A stretch of DNA of 42,710 bases from CAYSBE01 sp046309355 (GCA_046309355.1 JBKCPL010000021.1:1-42710); one strand, 5' to 3'; shown: positions 8,911-18,288, counted from the stretch's first letter. Program-made: numbers and translations. Notes: a model not told the origin generated them from the sequence alone.

Positions 8911-9411
8911 TTAATTTCCGGCTACCAGTTTCTTGATTTTTTCTTCCAGTGTAAACTCGTCACCTTCTATGTAGCCGGTGTGTGTGTATACGATTTTTCC
9001 GTCTTTGTCAAGCAACACGGTAAAAGGAATAAAAGGCGCATTCAGTGTACGTTTTAGGTCTTCGTTCACATCAAGCAGGCAATCAAATGTCCATGCTTGT
9101 CCATCAACAAACGGCTTTACTTTGGTTACGTTTCGTGCGTTGTCGGTTGACACGGCAACAAGCTGAAGTCCGTATTTGCTTTTCCAGTCATCCAATAATT
9201 CGTTGATATTGGACAATTCTTTCTTACACGGTGTACACCAGGTAGCCCAAAAACTGATAATGGTAATTTTTCCGCTGCGGCTGTAGTCGGCTACATTGAC
9301 CATTTTACCGTTTACATCCTTCAGGGTGAGCTCAGGCAAAGTCTGTTTATCTTGAGCGAATAGTGATAGGGCAGCCAGCGAAAAAGTGAGTACGAAAGAA
9401 ATACGTTTCAT
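8911..9411 (-). CDS. TlpA/ResA-like periplasmic thioredoxin
   Basis: This is a thioredoxin-fold thiol-disulfide oxidoreductase of the TlpA/ResA family. It is predicted to act in the periplasm on cysteines of exported proteins, for example apocytochromes. The start MKRISFVLTF at 9411 begins a clear signal peptide ending near residue 20 (LSLFAQ). The frame stays open another 70 codons upstream, but that extension is unlike a protein N-terminus and would precede a signal peptide. The mature protein has the FWATWCTPC active site with C59 and C62 as the redox pair, then the cis-proline region (IPFTVLLD). The 166-residue length is normal. It faces away from the D-Ala-D-Ala ligase gene and converges on the RsmB-like gene. 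A cytochrome c is encoded some 7 kb away, so a role in cytochrome maturation is possible but not shown. Confidence 0.92.
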   Translation of the reverse strand: MKRISFVLTFSLAALSLFAQDKQTLPELTLKDVNGKMVNVADYSRSGKITIISFWATWCTPCKKELSNINELLDDWKSKYGLQLVAVSTDNARNVTKVKPFVDGQAWTFDCLLDVNEDLKRTLNAPFIPFTVLLDKDGKIVYTHTGYIEGDEFTLEEKIKKLVAGN

Positions 9412-9524
9412 AGGACAAATGATTAATTGGGTCTTGCAAATTTGTGAAATAATTTGCTGTAAAAAGCATACATCGTGCCATTTTTTTGTGAACAACTGCA
9501 TGCGTGTCATGCACTCACCACGTT

Positions 9525-9532
9525 TATATTTG
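9525..9532 (+). promoter_or_regulatory. -7 box for the double D-Ala-D-Ala ligase gene
   Basis: TATATTTG matches TAnnTTTG exactly. No good -33 element is seen at the usual distance. The implied transcript start near 9538 lies after the possible ATG at 9533 and before the ATG at 9554, which favours 9554 as the true start. Confidence 0.4.
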
Positions 9533-9553
9533 ATGCAAAACAATAATCTAACT

Positions 9554-12214
9554 ATGCGTATTGGAATATTCTTTGGCGGAAATTCTCGTGAACGTGAAGT
9601 AAGCTTTGCTGGCGGACGCACCGTTTACGATAACCTGGATAAAAATCTGTTCGATGCCGTACCCTTATTTGTTGATAGCTTCAATAATATAATACTGCTC
9701 GACTGGAAATATATTTACAAAGGAAGCATACGTGATTTTTACCCTCCGGTTAACTACATTACACCATCTGCCGGTTCGGTTCAGATTTATGCCGAAAGTA
9801 TAGAATCGGCTTATGCAGACAGCGGAATTCAGATGGCCGGTGAGTTAGGCAAAGTGATTAAACCTCACGAATTGAAAAACCATATCGACTTTGCTTTTTT
9901 AGCCCTGCATGGTCAGTTTGGCGAAGATGGAAGTATACAGGGTTTGTTGGAGTGGCATCAAATTCCCTACAGCGGTTCAGGAATTTTACCCTCGGCTGCC
10001 GGTATGAACAAGCGCTTGCAAAAAGAATACATGAAGCAGGCAGGAATGTCTTCGCCCGATACACTATCTATCAGCCGTGAACAATGGTTTAGTGAAAACC
10101 GCAAACACATACACGCAAGGTTGCTTCGCCAATTGAAATCAACCTGCGTGGTAAAACCGGCCAATCAAGGTTCATCGGTGGGCGTTAGTGTTATAGCACC
10201 TGCTGATTTTAAAGCCTTTGAACAGGCCGTGAACAAAGCCTTTTTTATATACACAGTGCAGCCTGCTGCTTGGCGAAAGCAAACAAAAACCGAACAGGCT
10301 GCGCATCTGCAGAAAATTGCGGATATACGGGAAGGTATTGGTTTCCCATGCGTAGTGGACGGAAAAACCCTCTACCATCCCGATGCACTGATGCAGCTGT
10401 TGCAAAAATCGAAAGCTGACAAATTAGAATTGCATGGGATTTACAGCGAAACCGAATGCCTAGTTGAATCCTTCATCAGCGGCCGTGAGTTTAGTTGCAT
10501 TGTTATACGCAATGCCGATGGCAAACCGGTAGCGCTGCCACCCACCGAAATTGTTAAAGGCAATGAGGTGTTTGATTACCGCAGCAAATACTTGCCGGGC
10601 CTCAGCCGTAAAATAACACCCATACAATTGCCCGATGCTGAAATTGAACGTATTCGCGCAAAGTGTGTAGAGTTGTTTTCATACTTCAACTTTCATGTGT
10701 ATGCACGTATCGATGGATTTTACGATAAAAAAGGACGTATTTTTCTGAACGACCCGAACACTACTTCAGGCATGATGCCATCGTCTTTCTTTTTTCATCA
10801 GGCGGCTGAAATTGGTCTTAACCCTTCACAGTTTCTAACTTACATCATACGCACTTCTCTTTATGAGCGTGCCGCATCATGGAATCGCCACCATGAAACA
10901 TCACAACTACTAAAGAAACTGGATGAGCACATCAGTCAAAACCGTAAAAAAATAGCGGGTAAAAAACGGGTAGCTGTGCTTATGGGCGGATACAGCACCG
11001 AACGTCACATTTCAGTTGAAAGCGGTCGAAATATTTATGAGAAGCTGGCCTCATCGTCCAAGTACGATCCTTTTCCTGTTTTTGTAACCGGTGATGACAC
11101 ATCGCATACGCTGTATCGAATTCCTATTAACATTATGCTTAAGGATAATGCAGACGACATACGCGATAAAATCATGCACTACAGCCGTGCTCCTATAGTG
11201 TCCAGTATTACAAAAGAATGCAAAGGATTGCTTGAGCTTTATGGTAACGTGCATGCGTTAGATAAACCTCGTAAAATTACGTACACACAACTGGCTAAAG
11301 AAGCCGATTGTGTATTTATTGCCTTGCATGGTAGACCGGGCGAAGACGGTACTGTTCAACGTGAACTTGACCGTTACCGATTGCCTTACAACGGGTCTGG
11401 TTATGACAGTTCACAAATTACCATCAACAAATACACAACCAACGAACTGTTAAGAAAGCACGGTTTTTTGGTTGCCGACCATATGCTGGTTCATGAAAAA
11501 GACTGGAAAGCGTCAAAGAACCGAATACTTTCAGAAGCTGACCGAATGGGTTATCCGATAATTGCCAAGCCTGCTGACGATGGCTGTAGCAGTGCGGTAA
11601 AGAAGATCAAAAACAGAACTGAACTTCAAGCATATGCCGAGGGGGTATTTAGGCCATCTGTTCAGCTCACTCAATCGCTTATTAAAAAGCTTCAGCTGAA
11701 ACCCAAAGAAGAATTTCCTAAAAAAGCCTACTTCCTTATTGAGAAGTTTATTGACCGTGCCGGTGCCGAGCATTTTCTGGAAATAACAGGCGGCATGCTC
11801 ACCCATTACAAGAACAATAAAGTTTCGTACGAAACATTTGAACCAAGCGAAGCCCTGGCCGAAGGTGAGATATTAAGTCTGGAAGAAAAATTTCTGGCAG
11901 GGCAGGGGCAAAACATCACTCCGGCCAGGTACGACAAGGAAAAAAGCAAACAGCAACAAATTAGCAGGCATGTACAGCAAGTACTGATGCAGGGAGCCAG
12001 GGTGCTGGGAGTTCAAGGGTACTGCCGTATTGATGCATTTGTTCGTATTTATAAAAAGCATACCGATGTGGTTTTCATCGAAGTGAACTCGTTGCCCGGC
12101 ATGACTCCCGCTACGGCCATATTTCATCAGTGCGCGCTAAACGGGTATAAACCGTATGAGTTTATTGATTCCATTCTCGAATTTGGTAGCGCACGCACAG
12201 GTCGTATGAAGTAA
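9554..12214 (+). CDS. Double D-alanine--D-alanine ligase (tandem ATP-grasp fusion)
   Basis: This 886-residue protein holds two Ddl-like units in tandem. Single Ddl enzymes have about 310-370 residues and join two D-alanines for peptidoglycan using ATP. Unit 1 (1-455) has FGGNSREREVS, LALHGQFGEDG, VVKPANQGSSVG and GREFSC. Its Mg-binding strand reads DPNTTSGM, with D400 where Ddl normally has Glu in EVNTxPG. Unit 2 (470-886) has MGGYSTERHIS and IALHGRPGEDG, a divergent ATP-binding strand (AKPADDGCSSAV), and the canonical EVNSLPGMT with E843. Neither unit is plainly dead, but each departs from the consensus in a different place, so a division of labour is possible. The ATG at 9554 fits the first beta strand (MRIGIFFGG) and the nearby -7 box. 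A PASTA protein follows 79 bases later, which fits a cell-wall locus. Function rests on family resemblance. Confidence 0.85.
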   Translation: MRIGIFFGGNSREREVSFAGGRTVYDNLDKNLFDAVPLFVDSFNNIILLDWKYIYKGSIRDFYPPVNYITPSAGSVQIYAESIESAYADSGIQMAGELGKVIKPHELKNHIDFAFLALHGQFGEDGSIQGLLEWHQIPYSGSGILPSAAGMNKRLQKEYMKQAGMSSPDTLSISREQWFSENRKHIHARLLRQLKSTCVVKPANQGSSVGVSVIAPADFKAFEQAVNKAFFIYTVQPAAWRKQTKTEQAAHLQKIADIREGIGFPCVVDGKTLYHPDALMQLLQKSKADKLELHGIYSETECLVESFISGREFSCIVIRNADGKPVALPPTEIVKGNEVFDYRSKYLPGLSRKITPIQLPDAEIERIRAKCVELFSYFNFHVYARIDGFYDKKGRIFLNDPNTTSGMMPSSFFFHQAAEIGLNPSQFLTYIIRTSLYERAASWNRHHETSQLLKKLDEHISQNRKKIAGKKRVAVLMGGYSTERHISVESGRNIYEKLASSSKYDPFPVFVTGDDTSHTLYRIPINIMLKDNADDIRDKIMHYSRAPIVSSITKECKGLLELYGNVHALDKPRKITYTQLAKEADCVFIALHGRPGEDGTVQRELDRYRLPYNGSGYDSSQITINKYTTNELLRKHGFLVADHMLVHEKDWKASKNRILSEADRMGYPIIAKPADDGCSSAVKKIKNRTELQAYAEGVFRPSVQLTQSLIKKLQLKPKEEFPKKAYFLIEKFIDRAGAEHFLEITGGMLTHYKNNKVSYETFEPSEALAEGEILSLEEKFLAGQGQNITPARYDKEKSKQQQISRHVQQVLMQGARVLGVQGYCRIDAFVRIYKKHTDVVFIEVNSLPGMTPATAIFHQCALNGYKPYEFIDSILEFGSARTGRMK

Positions 12215-12293
12215 TGGCAGCGTTTTGTACACGCACCGTTAAGTGATTTTTTTACGTGTTAATACCTGAATTATTTTTATTTTCACGCGTTCA

Positions 12294-13040
12294 ATGAAAT
12301 GGATTAAAACCTTTGCAGTTCACATTGCCCTTATCATACTTACGGTAGTAGCCATTTTCACTGCTGTTTCCTATGTGCTGCGTTCGGCTACGCGCCATGG
12401 CGATGCACTTACAGTACCAGATATAACCGGTGTTCCCGTTGAAAATGCTATTCAATTGCTGAATGAGCGTAAACTCAGATACCTGATTATCGATTCGCTG
12501 TATTTTGACGATAAACCCAAGCTTAGCGTACTCGACCAAAATCCTTCGCCCGAAAGTAAAGTGAAGGAAGGGCGAATTATTTACTTGGTTATTAATGCCG
12601 ATAAAGCACCGTTGGTGATGATGCCAAACTTAATTGATGTTTCGCTAAGACAGGCCGAGGCTATGCTTAAAAGTGCCGGACTTAAAGCCGGTCAGCTTGT
12701 GTATAAACCCGATTTGGCGCAAAATGTAGTGCTCGAACAACAAGTAAACGGACGAAATGTGCCGCCCGGTTATAAGCTGCCCAAAGGTAGCGCAGTCGAT
12801 TTGGTGTTGGGAGACGGCATGGTAGATGCGGTTGATGTACCCTTACCGAACCTGATTGACCTTACTTACGAAGAGGCACGCAATTTATTAACCAGCCAAA
12901 CGTTAAACACGGGTGCAGTTGTGTTTCAGGGTGTAATAACCGATTCGTCAGGTGCCCGAATTTATAGGCAGGTTCCTGCGTATTCGACTGATGCTACACT
13001 AAAAGCCGGCAGTACCGTTGATATATTTCTTAAACAATAG
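12294..13040 (+). CDS. Membrane-anchored protein with three PASTA domains
   Basis: This 248-residue protein has a short cytoplasmic start, one membrane helix (about residues 6-28) and three PASTA domains outside the membrane, at about 38-103, 107-175 and 181-248. PASTA domains bind peptidoglycan or muropeptides. Their hallmark phrases are visible: VPDITGVPVENAIQLL, MPNLIDVSLRQAEAML and LPNLIDLTYEEARNLL. There is no kinase or penicillin-binding domain, unlike the better-known PASTA proteins of Gram-positive bacteria. It follows the double D-Ala-D-Ala ligase by 79 bases, and its stop is next to the start of a T9SS cargo gene. A role in sensing or tethering peptidoglycan is likely from domain and location, but unproven. 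No strong promoter was seen in the 79-base gap. Confidence 0.9.
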   Translation: MKWIKTFAVHIALIILTVVAIFTAVSYVLRSATRHGDALTVPDITGVPVENAIQLLNERKLRYLIIDSLYFDDKPKLSVLDQNPSPESKVKEGRIIYLVINADKAPLVMMPNLIDVSLRQAEAMLKSAGLKAGQLVYKPDLAQNVVLEQQVNGRNVPPGYKLPKGSAVDLVLGDGMVDAVDVPLPNLIDLTYEEARNLLTSQTLNTGAVVFQGVITDSSGARIYRQVPAYSTDATLKAGSTVDIFLKQ

Positions 13041-13042
13041 TG

Positions 13043-15919
13043 ATGATACATCGGTTAATCGTTTCCGCTTTTTTATGCATTTTATCGCTAACGGTTTTTG
13101 CGCAACGTGGTACCGAACAAAAAGTGCCTTTGCAGTCCAATCATGTGTTGGAAAAAATGGCCGGTAACTTCTCTGAAGGTCAATCGGGAACTAATCATTT
13201 CGGTAAAAACGGTTCGTTTACCAATTTTCCCTTTATCGATTATTTCTTCGGCAATACTCCGGCCGATACGTTGTGGGCGGATAAATTTGTAACCGTATCA
13301 GGCAACTCGGCTGTGTTCAATGCGCTGAATGCACAAGGAAATCCATATGGCGGTGGCACGGGGTCATTTGGTCTGTGCGATGAGTTAAACTCAGCCGCCA
13401 TTGATATGAACGGGTCACAAAACCGTACATATATACAATTCAGTTACAGCACTGGCAGCACATGGCAGGCAGGCGATTCACTGCTTCTCGATTTTTTGAC
13501 AGCCTCGGGAAATTACCGCGCCATCTGGAAATCGCCCGATGAACCGGTGAGCAGGGTAGATGTAATCATACCGTTTGATGTTGCCGATTACCGAGATGTC
13601 AATTTCCGTGTCCGGTTTGTATGCTACAGCACGCAATCGGTTAGCAATACCGAAACTTTTTTGCTGCACAACTGCATCATTACCGATAGGTTGACATTGC
13701 CTTTCAACGAAAACTTTTTGAATTACAGTTTCCGCGATAAGAAGCCGCTTTCCATCAACTGGAGCTATGCTCCTGTAGAGGTTAGCAACTTAGGGCCGTT
13801 GGCAACGAACGCTGTTGTTTTCAATATGCGTGATGCGTTAAACCAAACCTACAATGATGCAAACGGAACGCTGGGTTTTGCCGATACGTTGGTGTCGCAT
13901 CTCATGAATATTCAGCAATTCCCCACAGGCGATTCGGTTTTTCTGCGTTTCTATTACCGCTCAACGGATTTAACCCGCAACACCGATTCTCTTATTTTAC
14001 AATTGCGTAATAACGGTGGTGAATGGATACGGGTATGGCAGGGCGGACGTCTAAACACCAGTGCTTATGTATATGCACGAATATTTGTCAACTTCGGACG
14101 TTTCAGGCATGCCAATTTTCAATTTCGGTTTATCAATAAAGGTACGTATTCCAATTCCGATTCGTTGCAATTTTTAGTAGGCGGAATACAGGTAGCTAAA
14201 AAAGTGTACTTGCCATTTATAGATGATTTTTCAGCCTCAGCCGTTTTTCCCGATGCGAGAAAATGGATAACCAATTCAACGTATGTCAATGGGCATTTTC
14301 CCTTAAATCCGCCTAGTCTAAATGTGGCTACATTTGATGGGCTAGATAGTCGCGGACAGCCGTATGGCTTAGGAAACGGCTATTGCGACACGCTGATGAC
14401 CTGGCCGTTTAATTTGCAGGGATTAAATATTTCTGACTCGGTTTACCTAAGTTTTTACATTCAACCCAAGGGCCTGGGCGAGCGACCAAATTTTGGCGAT
14501 TCGCTTATCGTACAAATTCGAAATAATCCCTGTGCACCCAATCAGTTTTTAACTATTTGGAACCGCAGTTCGTTCAATATGCCTTCCGACCGTTTTTCAC
14601 GAGTAGATATATTGCTGAACGATAGCAGTTGGTTTCACGATGATGTACAAATTGCCTTTCGCAATATCGGCAGCCGAACGGGTAACGTAAATCATTGGCA
14701 TGTTGACTACATTCAATTTGACAAAGGACGAACCCGAAAAGACACTTACCGCGATATTGCAGTCACAACTGCCCCTTCCTCGCTTTTACAGCCCTATGCA
14801 TCCATGCCTTATTCGCATTACGTAACCGATACTTTTAAATTCACCAGAAAGCAACAATTCCTAAAAGTCAGAAACAATGATGGTATAAGCAATCCCATCG
14901 ACTACAGCCGTCAAATTCGCGACCCGAATGCATCGTTAATCGGAACGTACGATAGGGTACTTGGGAATTTTATCACACAAACGGATACCTCACTGATTAT
15001 TGATCAGGGAGCTAACCTGACCGGAAACTTCAGTGGCGATACCTTGACATTTACCTCACGATACCGAGCCAATATTTTAAGCAGCTCCGATAATGTGTTT
15101 TCCAACGATCAGGTGGAAGTAAAAACACATTTCAGCAACTTTTTTTCCTACGATGACGGCACCGCTGAAAACGGGTACGGCATACTAAACGAACCCGGTG
15201 CTGTCGCCTTAGCCTTTGAATTGGCAATGCCCGATTCATTGTTTGGCATCAGCATGTTTTTTAACCGCGCATTCGAAGATGTATCCACACGTACCTTTGA
15301 TTTAATGGTGTGGAAAGACATAAACACCAACGGAAACGGAACCGGACAAACCGAATTAAAACGTGTGCAATTTCAATCACCACAGTATTTTTATCAATAC
15401 AACGGATTTTACTACTTCAAATTCGATGTTCCGTTGTTTTTACCTGCAGGCAAATTTTATGTAGGCTGGCAACAAGATCAGGTATATATGCTGAATGTAG
15501 GCTGGGACGAAAACTTTGATGTAGAAGGCAAGCCGGCTAAAAATCCAAATTTGGCATACCGCATCGTTGATTTTTGGTACAACACGGCTGAAAACGGTAC
15601 ACCCATGATTAGGCCCATTGTAGGCAAATGGCTGAATCCACCAGTGGGCGTGAGTGAAATACAACTATCTGGTAACCGTGCTGAATGGAATGTGGTGCTG
15701 TATCCTAATCCGGCACACGATGTGGTGAATATCTTTGCTTCGAATGAAACGATAAGCGAAATTCAGTTGTTTGACTTATCGGGTAAAATGCTACTGAAAC
15801 AAAATGGAAACGTGCAGACACTCCAGTTGCCTGCTTTGCAAAGCGGCATATACCTAGTAAAACTAAAAAGCGAGCAAGGATACGAAACAGTAAAAAAACT
15901 AATTATAAAATCCAATTAA
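13043..15919 (+). CDS. Large secreted protein with T9SS type A sorting domain
   Basis: This 958-residue protein starts with a signal peptide (MIHRLIVSAFLCILS..., cleavage near VFAQ). It ends in a T9SS type A C-terminal domain marked by YPNPAHDVVNI, FDLSGKML and SGIYLVKL, which directs export across the outer membrane and attachment to the surface. Between them are at least three related beta-rich modules of about 170-190 residues. Each opens with a phrase like LPFxxxF and contains GDSLLLDFLTASGN, DSLILQLRNN or DSLIVQIRNN strands. This resembles concanavalin-like or adhesin modules, but no catalytic motif is visible. The ATG at 13043 is preferred to the GTG just before it. It lies two bases after the PASTA gene stop, so the two are probably one operon. 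Its role, perhaps adhesion or surface structure, is inference. Confidence 0.88.
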   Translation: MIHRLIVSAFLCILSLTVFAQRGTEQKVPLQSNHVLEKMAGNFSEGQSGTNHFGKNGSFTNFPFIDYFFGNTPADTLWADKFVTVSGNSAVFNALNAQGNPYGGGTGSFGLCDELNSAAIDMNGSQNRTYIQFSYSTGSTWQAGDSLLLDFLTASGNYRAIWKSPDEPVSRVDVIIPFDVADYRDVNFRVRFVCYSTQSVSNTETFLLHNCIITDRLTLPFNENFLNYSFRDKKPLSINWSYAPVEVSNLGPLATNAVVFNMRDALNQTYNDANGTLGFADTLVSHLMNIQQFPTGDSVFLRFYYRSTDLTRNTDSLILQLRNNGGEWIRVWQGGRLNTSAYVYARIFVNFGRFRHANFQFRFINKGTYSNSDSLQFLVGGIQVAKKVYLPFIDDFSASAVFPDARKWITNSTYVNGHFPLNPPSLNVATFDGLDSRGQPYGLGNGYCDTLMTWPFNLQGLNISDSVYLSFYIQPKGLGERPNFGDSLIVQIRNNPCAPNQFLTIWNRSSFNMPSDRFSRVDILLNDSSWFHDDVQIAFRNIGSRTGNVNHWHVDYIQFDKGRTRKDTYRDIAVTTAPSSLLQPYASMPYSHYVTDTFKFTRKQQFLKVRNNDGISNPIDYSRQIRDPNASLIGTYDRVLGNFITQTDTSLIIDQGANLTGNFSGDTLTFTSRYRANILSSSDNVFSNDQVEVKTHFSNFFSYDDGTAENGYGILNEPGAVALAFELAMPDSLFGISMFFNRAFEDVSTRTFDLMVWKDINTNGNGTGQTELKRVQFQSPQYFYQYNGFYYFKFDVPLFLPAGKFYVGWQQDQVYMLNVGWDENFDVEGKPAKNPNLAYRIVDFWYNTAENGTPMIRPIVGKWLNPPVGVSEIQLSGNRAEWNVVLYPNPAHDVVNIFASNETISEIQLFDLSGKMLLKQNGNVQTLQLPALQSGIYLVKLKSEQGYETVKKLIIKSN

Positions 15920-15923
15920 TACA

Positions 15924-16229
15924 ATGCAAGACATAACTGTACAGGAATTGAAAGAACGCATGGACAAAAGCGAAAACCTGATTGTAATAGATGTGCGCGA
16001 ACCACACGAATATGAAGAATACAATATAGGTGCAAGGCTTATTCCGTTGGGTACTTTGCCCGACCACATGGACGAACTGAGTCAACATAAAAACGATGAA
16101 ATCATTGTGCATTGCCGTTCTGGTGCACGTAGCGGAAACGCTAAACTTTTTATGATGGATCATGGTTTTTCGAACGTGCGCAACCTGCTAGGCGGTATGC
16201 TAGCTTGGCGTGATACGTACGGTGAATAA
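15924..16229 (+). CDS. Single-domain rhodanese (sulfurtransferase)
   Basis: This 101-residue protein is one rhodanese domain, similar in size to GlpE. Such enzymes carry sulfur as a persulfide on an active-site cysteine. The first strand reads LIVIDVREPHEY with the conserved VDVRE-type aspartate and arginine. The active loop is CRSGARS with C64 as the persulfide cysteine. The six-residue loop is typical of sulfurtransferases and differs from the longer loop of Cdc25-like phosphatases. There is no signal peptide, so it should be cytoplasmic. It starts four bases after the T9SS cargo gene and ends 12 bases before the multiheme cytochrome, which suggests co-transcription. A direct functional link to either neighbour is not evident. 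Confidence 0.93.
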   Translation: MQDITVQELKERMDKSENLIVIDVREPHEYEEYNIGARLIPLGTLPDHMDELSQHKNDEIIVHCRSGARSGNAKLFMMDHGFSNVRNLLGGMLAWRDTYGE

Positions 16230-16241
16230 CATAACTATGGC

Positions 16242-18149
16242 ATGACGTCTCGCTGCATTTTGCCGATTCTGTTTTGGTTGTGCATTGCAACAGTGACCGT
16301 TGTTTCTGTTCAATGTACTTCTCAAAACACCACACCTGCATATTTGAATCACCATGATTCGGTGAAGTATGTGGGTATGCAAACATGCCGCTCATGCCAC
16401 GAAAGCATTTACCAATCGTTTATTCAAACCGGCATGGGCCGCTCATTCGATGCTGCTACACCACAAAAAAGTGTAGCTCAATTCGGTAAGCATCATGTAG
16501 TGTATGACCGCTTCAGCGATTTGCATTACTATCCGTTTCGCACAAACGATACAATGTATATTACCGAGTTCAGACTTAAAGGCAAAGACACGGTTTATGC
16601 ACGCACCGAACGCGTTGATTATATTGTTGGATCGGGGCAGCATACCAATTCGCATCTGATGGAAATAAACGGATTTCTGTATCAGATGCCGCTGACATGG
16701 TATGCACAGGAATCGAAATGGGATTTGCCACCGGGCTTTGAACAAGGTCGTAATGTACGCTTTAACCGTGCAATAGGCATGGAATGCATGAGTTGCCACA
16801 ATGCCATGCCCACAGCCGAGAAAGGTTCGGAAAATAAATTTGTAACCATACCCCGAGGCATTGATTGCGAGCGCTGCCATGGTCCGGGCGAAGTACACGT
16901 AAAAGAAAAACTGCAAGGCAAATGGGTAGATACAGCAACTCAGATTGATTACACCATTGTAAATCCACGTAAACTTCCGTGGGATTTGCAAATAGATGTG
17001 TGCCAGCGTTGCCATCTTCAGGGAAATGCAGTTACGGTAAATGGCAAGCAATTCACCGATTTTCGGCCGGGCATGCGCCTCAGTGATTTCATGCATGTGT
17101 TTTCGCCAAAATACGAAAATCGGGACGATGAATTTATAATGGCATCGCATGCGCAGCGATTGCAATTAAGTAAGTGTTTCATTCGGTCAGGTACTGAAAA
17201 TGCCCAACGTAAACTTACCTGCATCACTTGCCATAATCCGCATGTGAGTGTGAAGGTAACGGGCACACAGGTGTTCAATACCGCCTGTTTGAATTGCCAC
17301 ACGCAGCAATCGGAGTGCACCGAAAAAGCAGAATTGAGAGAAGTTAGTCAAAATAACTGCGTTAGCTGCCACATGCCTCGTTCGGGGACTATTGATATTC
17401 CGCATGTTTCGGTTCACGATCACAGAATAGCTGTTCACCGCACACGTATGAAAACTGCGGAACCGAAAAAATTCATCGGTATATATCCTGTTAATACAAC
17501 GGCAAGCGATGAAACGGTAAAACTGAGAGCATGGCTCAAGTATTACGAATCGTTTGAAGGCGAAGCTGTCTCGCTGGATTCGGCATTTGCACTTTCGGGG
17601 AAAGCCGGTGTAGAAGAACGCATTCATTTGTATTTTTTGAAAAAAGATGACCGTGTAATTGTTCAGACTGCAGCGAATTTAAAAGCTAGTGATGTACGCG
17701 ATGCATGGACAATGTACCGTATAGGGCAGGCCTATTTTAATATACAGCGGTATTCAGAGGCCATACAGTGGTTGCAACAAGCTACTGAGCAAATGCCGCT
17801 TCAAACCGACTTTAAAACCCGTTATGCTGCTGCGTGCATTATGAATGGGAAAAGTGATTTGGCTATTCAACTGCTGAAAGAAGTATTGAAGCTACAACCC
17901 AAACATCCCGATGCATTAACCAATATGGGCTTTGCGTATGTGTTGCAAAAACAGTATGTACAGGCTACATACTATTATGAAAAAGCATTGCAAAGCGACC
18001 CCGATTTTTACCAGGCGCTGCTCAATATGGCCGGATTATATAACCTGCGTGGCGATAAACAAAAGGCGTTGATCTACCTGAAACGCATGCAGCAGCGCTA
18101 TCCTGAAAATGCACAGGTACAGCAGCTTATTCGCCAATTATCTTCCTGA
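16242..18149 (+). CDS. Heptaheme c-type cytochrome with C-terminal TPR repeats
   Basis: This 635-residue protein contains seven CxxCH heme c attachment motifs: CRSCH (from C49), CMSCH (about 183), CERCH (about 209), CQRCH (about 254), CITCH (about 327), CLNCH (about 348) and CVSCH (about 373). The first 25 residues are hydrophobic and end in SVQC, which may be a signal peptide or a weak lipobox. A non-heme beta-rich section around 60-170 contains IVGSGQHTNSHL and WDLPPGFE, phrases I associate with TPR-linked multiheme cytochromes. From about residue 450 to the end are TPR repeats, for example AWTMYRIGQAYFN, AALTNMGFAYV-like units and YQALLNMAGLYN. Predicted role: electron transfer in the periplasm or at the outer membrane, with the TPRs as a protein-binding platform. 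The redox partner and terminal acceptor are not identifiable here. Confidence 0.92.
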   Translation: MTSRCILPILFWLCIATVTVVSVQCTSQNTTPAYLNHHDSVKYVGMQTCRSCHESIYQSFIQTGMGRSFDAATPQKSVAQFGKHHVVYDRFSDLHYYPFRTNDTMYITEFRLKGKDTVYARTERVDYIVGSGQHTNSHLMEINGFLYQMPLTWYAQESKWDLPPGFEQGRNVRFNRAIGMECMSCHNAMPTAEKGSENKFVTIPRGIDCERCHGPGEVHVKEKLQGKWVDTATQIDYTIVNPRKLPWDLQIDVCQRCHLQGNAVTVNGKQFTDFRPGMRLSDFMHVFSPKYENRDDEFIMASHAQRLQLSKCFIRSGTENAQRKLTCITCHNPHVSVKVTGTQVFNTACLNCHTQQSECTEKAELREVSQNNCVSCHMPRSGTIDIPHVSVHDHRIAVHRTRMKTAEPKKFIGIYPVNTTASDETVKLRAWLKYYESFEGEAVSLDSAFALSGKAGVEERIHLYFLKKDDRVIVQTAANLKASDVRDAWTMYRIGQAYFNIQRYSEAIQWLQQATEQMPLQTDFKTRYAAACIMNGKSDLAIQLLKEVLKLQPKHPDALTNMGFAYVLQKQYVQATYYYEKALQSDPDFYQALLNMAGLYNLRGDKQKALIYLKRMQQRYPENAQVQQLIRQLSS

Positions 18150-18275
18150 ATATTTACTAACTACTACTATTTGAAGCATGATTTACTGAGAACAGCTAGA
18201 AAAGTCTCAACTGTTAACTAGTTCATCATACTCATAACTTTACACTACTTTCAATAAACAGTGATTTTGGGGTAT

Positions 18276-18283
18276 TACATTTG
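18276..18283 (+). promoter_or_regulatory. -7 box directly before the cupin gene
   Basis: TACATTTG is an exact TAnnTTTG match. A CTTTC at about 18248-18252 could serve as a weak -33 element. The cupin ATG begins only six bases after this box, about where transcription should start, so the mRNA may be leaderless. Confidence 0.5.
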
Positions 18284-18288
18284 CACCT

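Noticed and set aside
9412..9621. 70-codon upstream extension of the TlpA-like protein and overlapping extension of the ligase protein
   Set aside because: The TlpA-like protein has a clear signal peptide starting at 9411, and the ligase fold starts at 9554. Both extensions look like spacer sequence.
16443..17165. Open frame of 240 codons on the minus strand inside the multiheme cytochrome gene
   Set aside because: It is the shadow of a cysteine/histidine-rich coding region. The sense strand carries seven CxxCH motifs in one frame.
18150..18288. Short inverted segments (AACAG/CTGTT, CTAG runs) after the cytochrome gene
   Set aside because: Arms are short and broken with no T-run, so no terminator or RNA gene can be supported. 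Only the promoter box at its end is kept.
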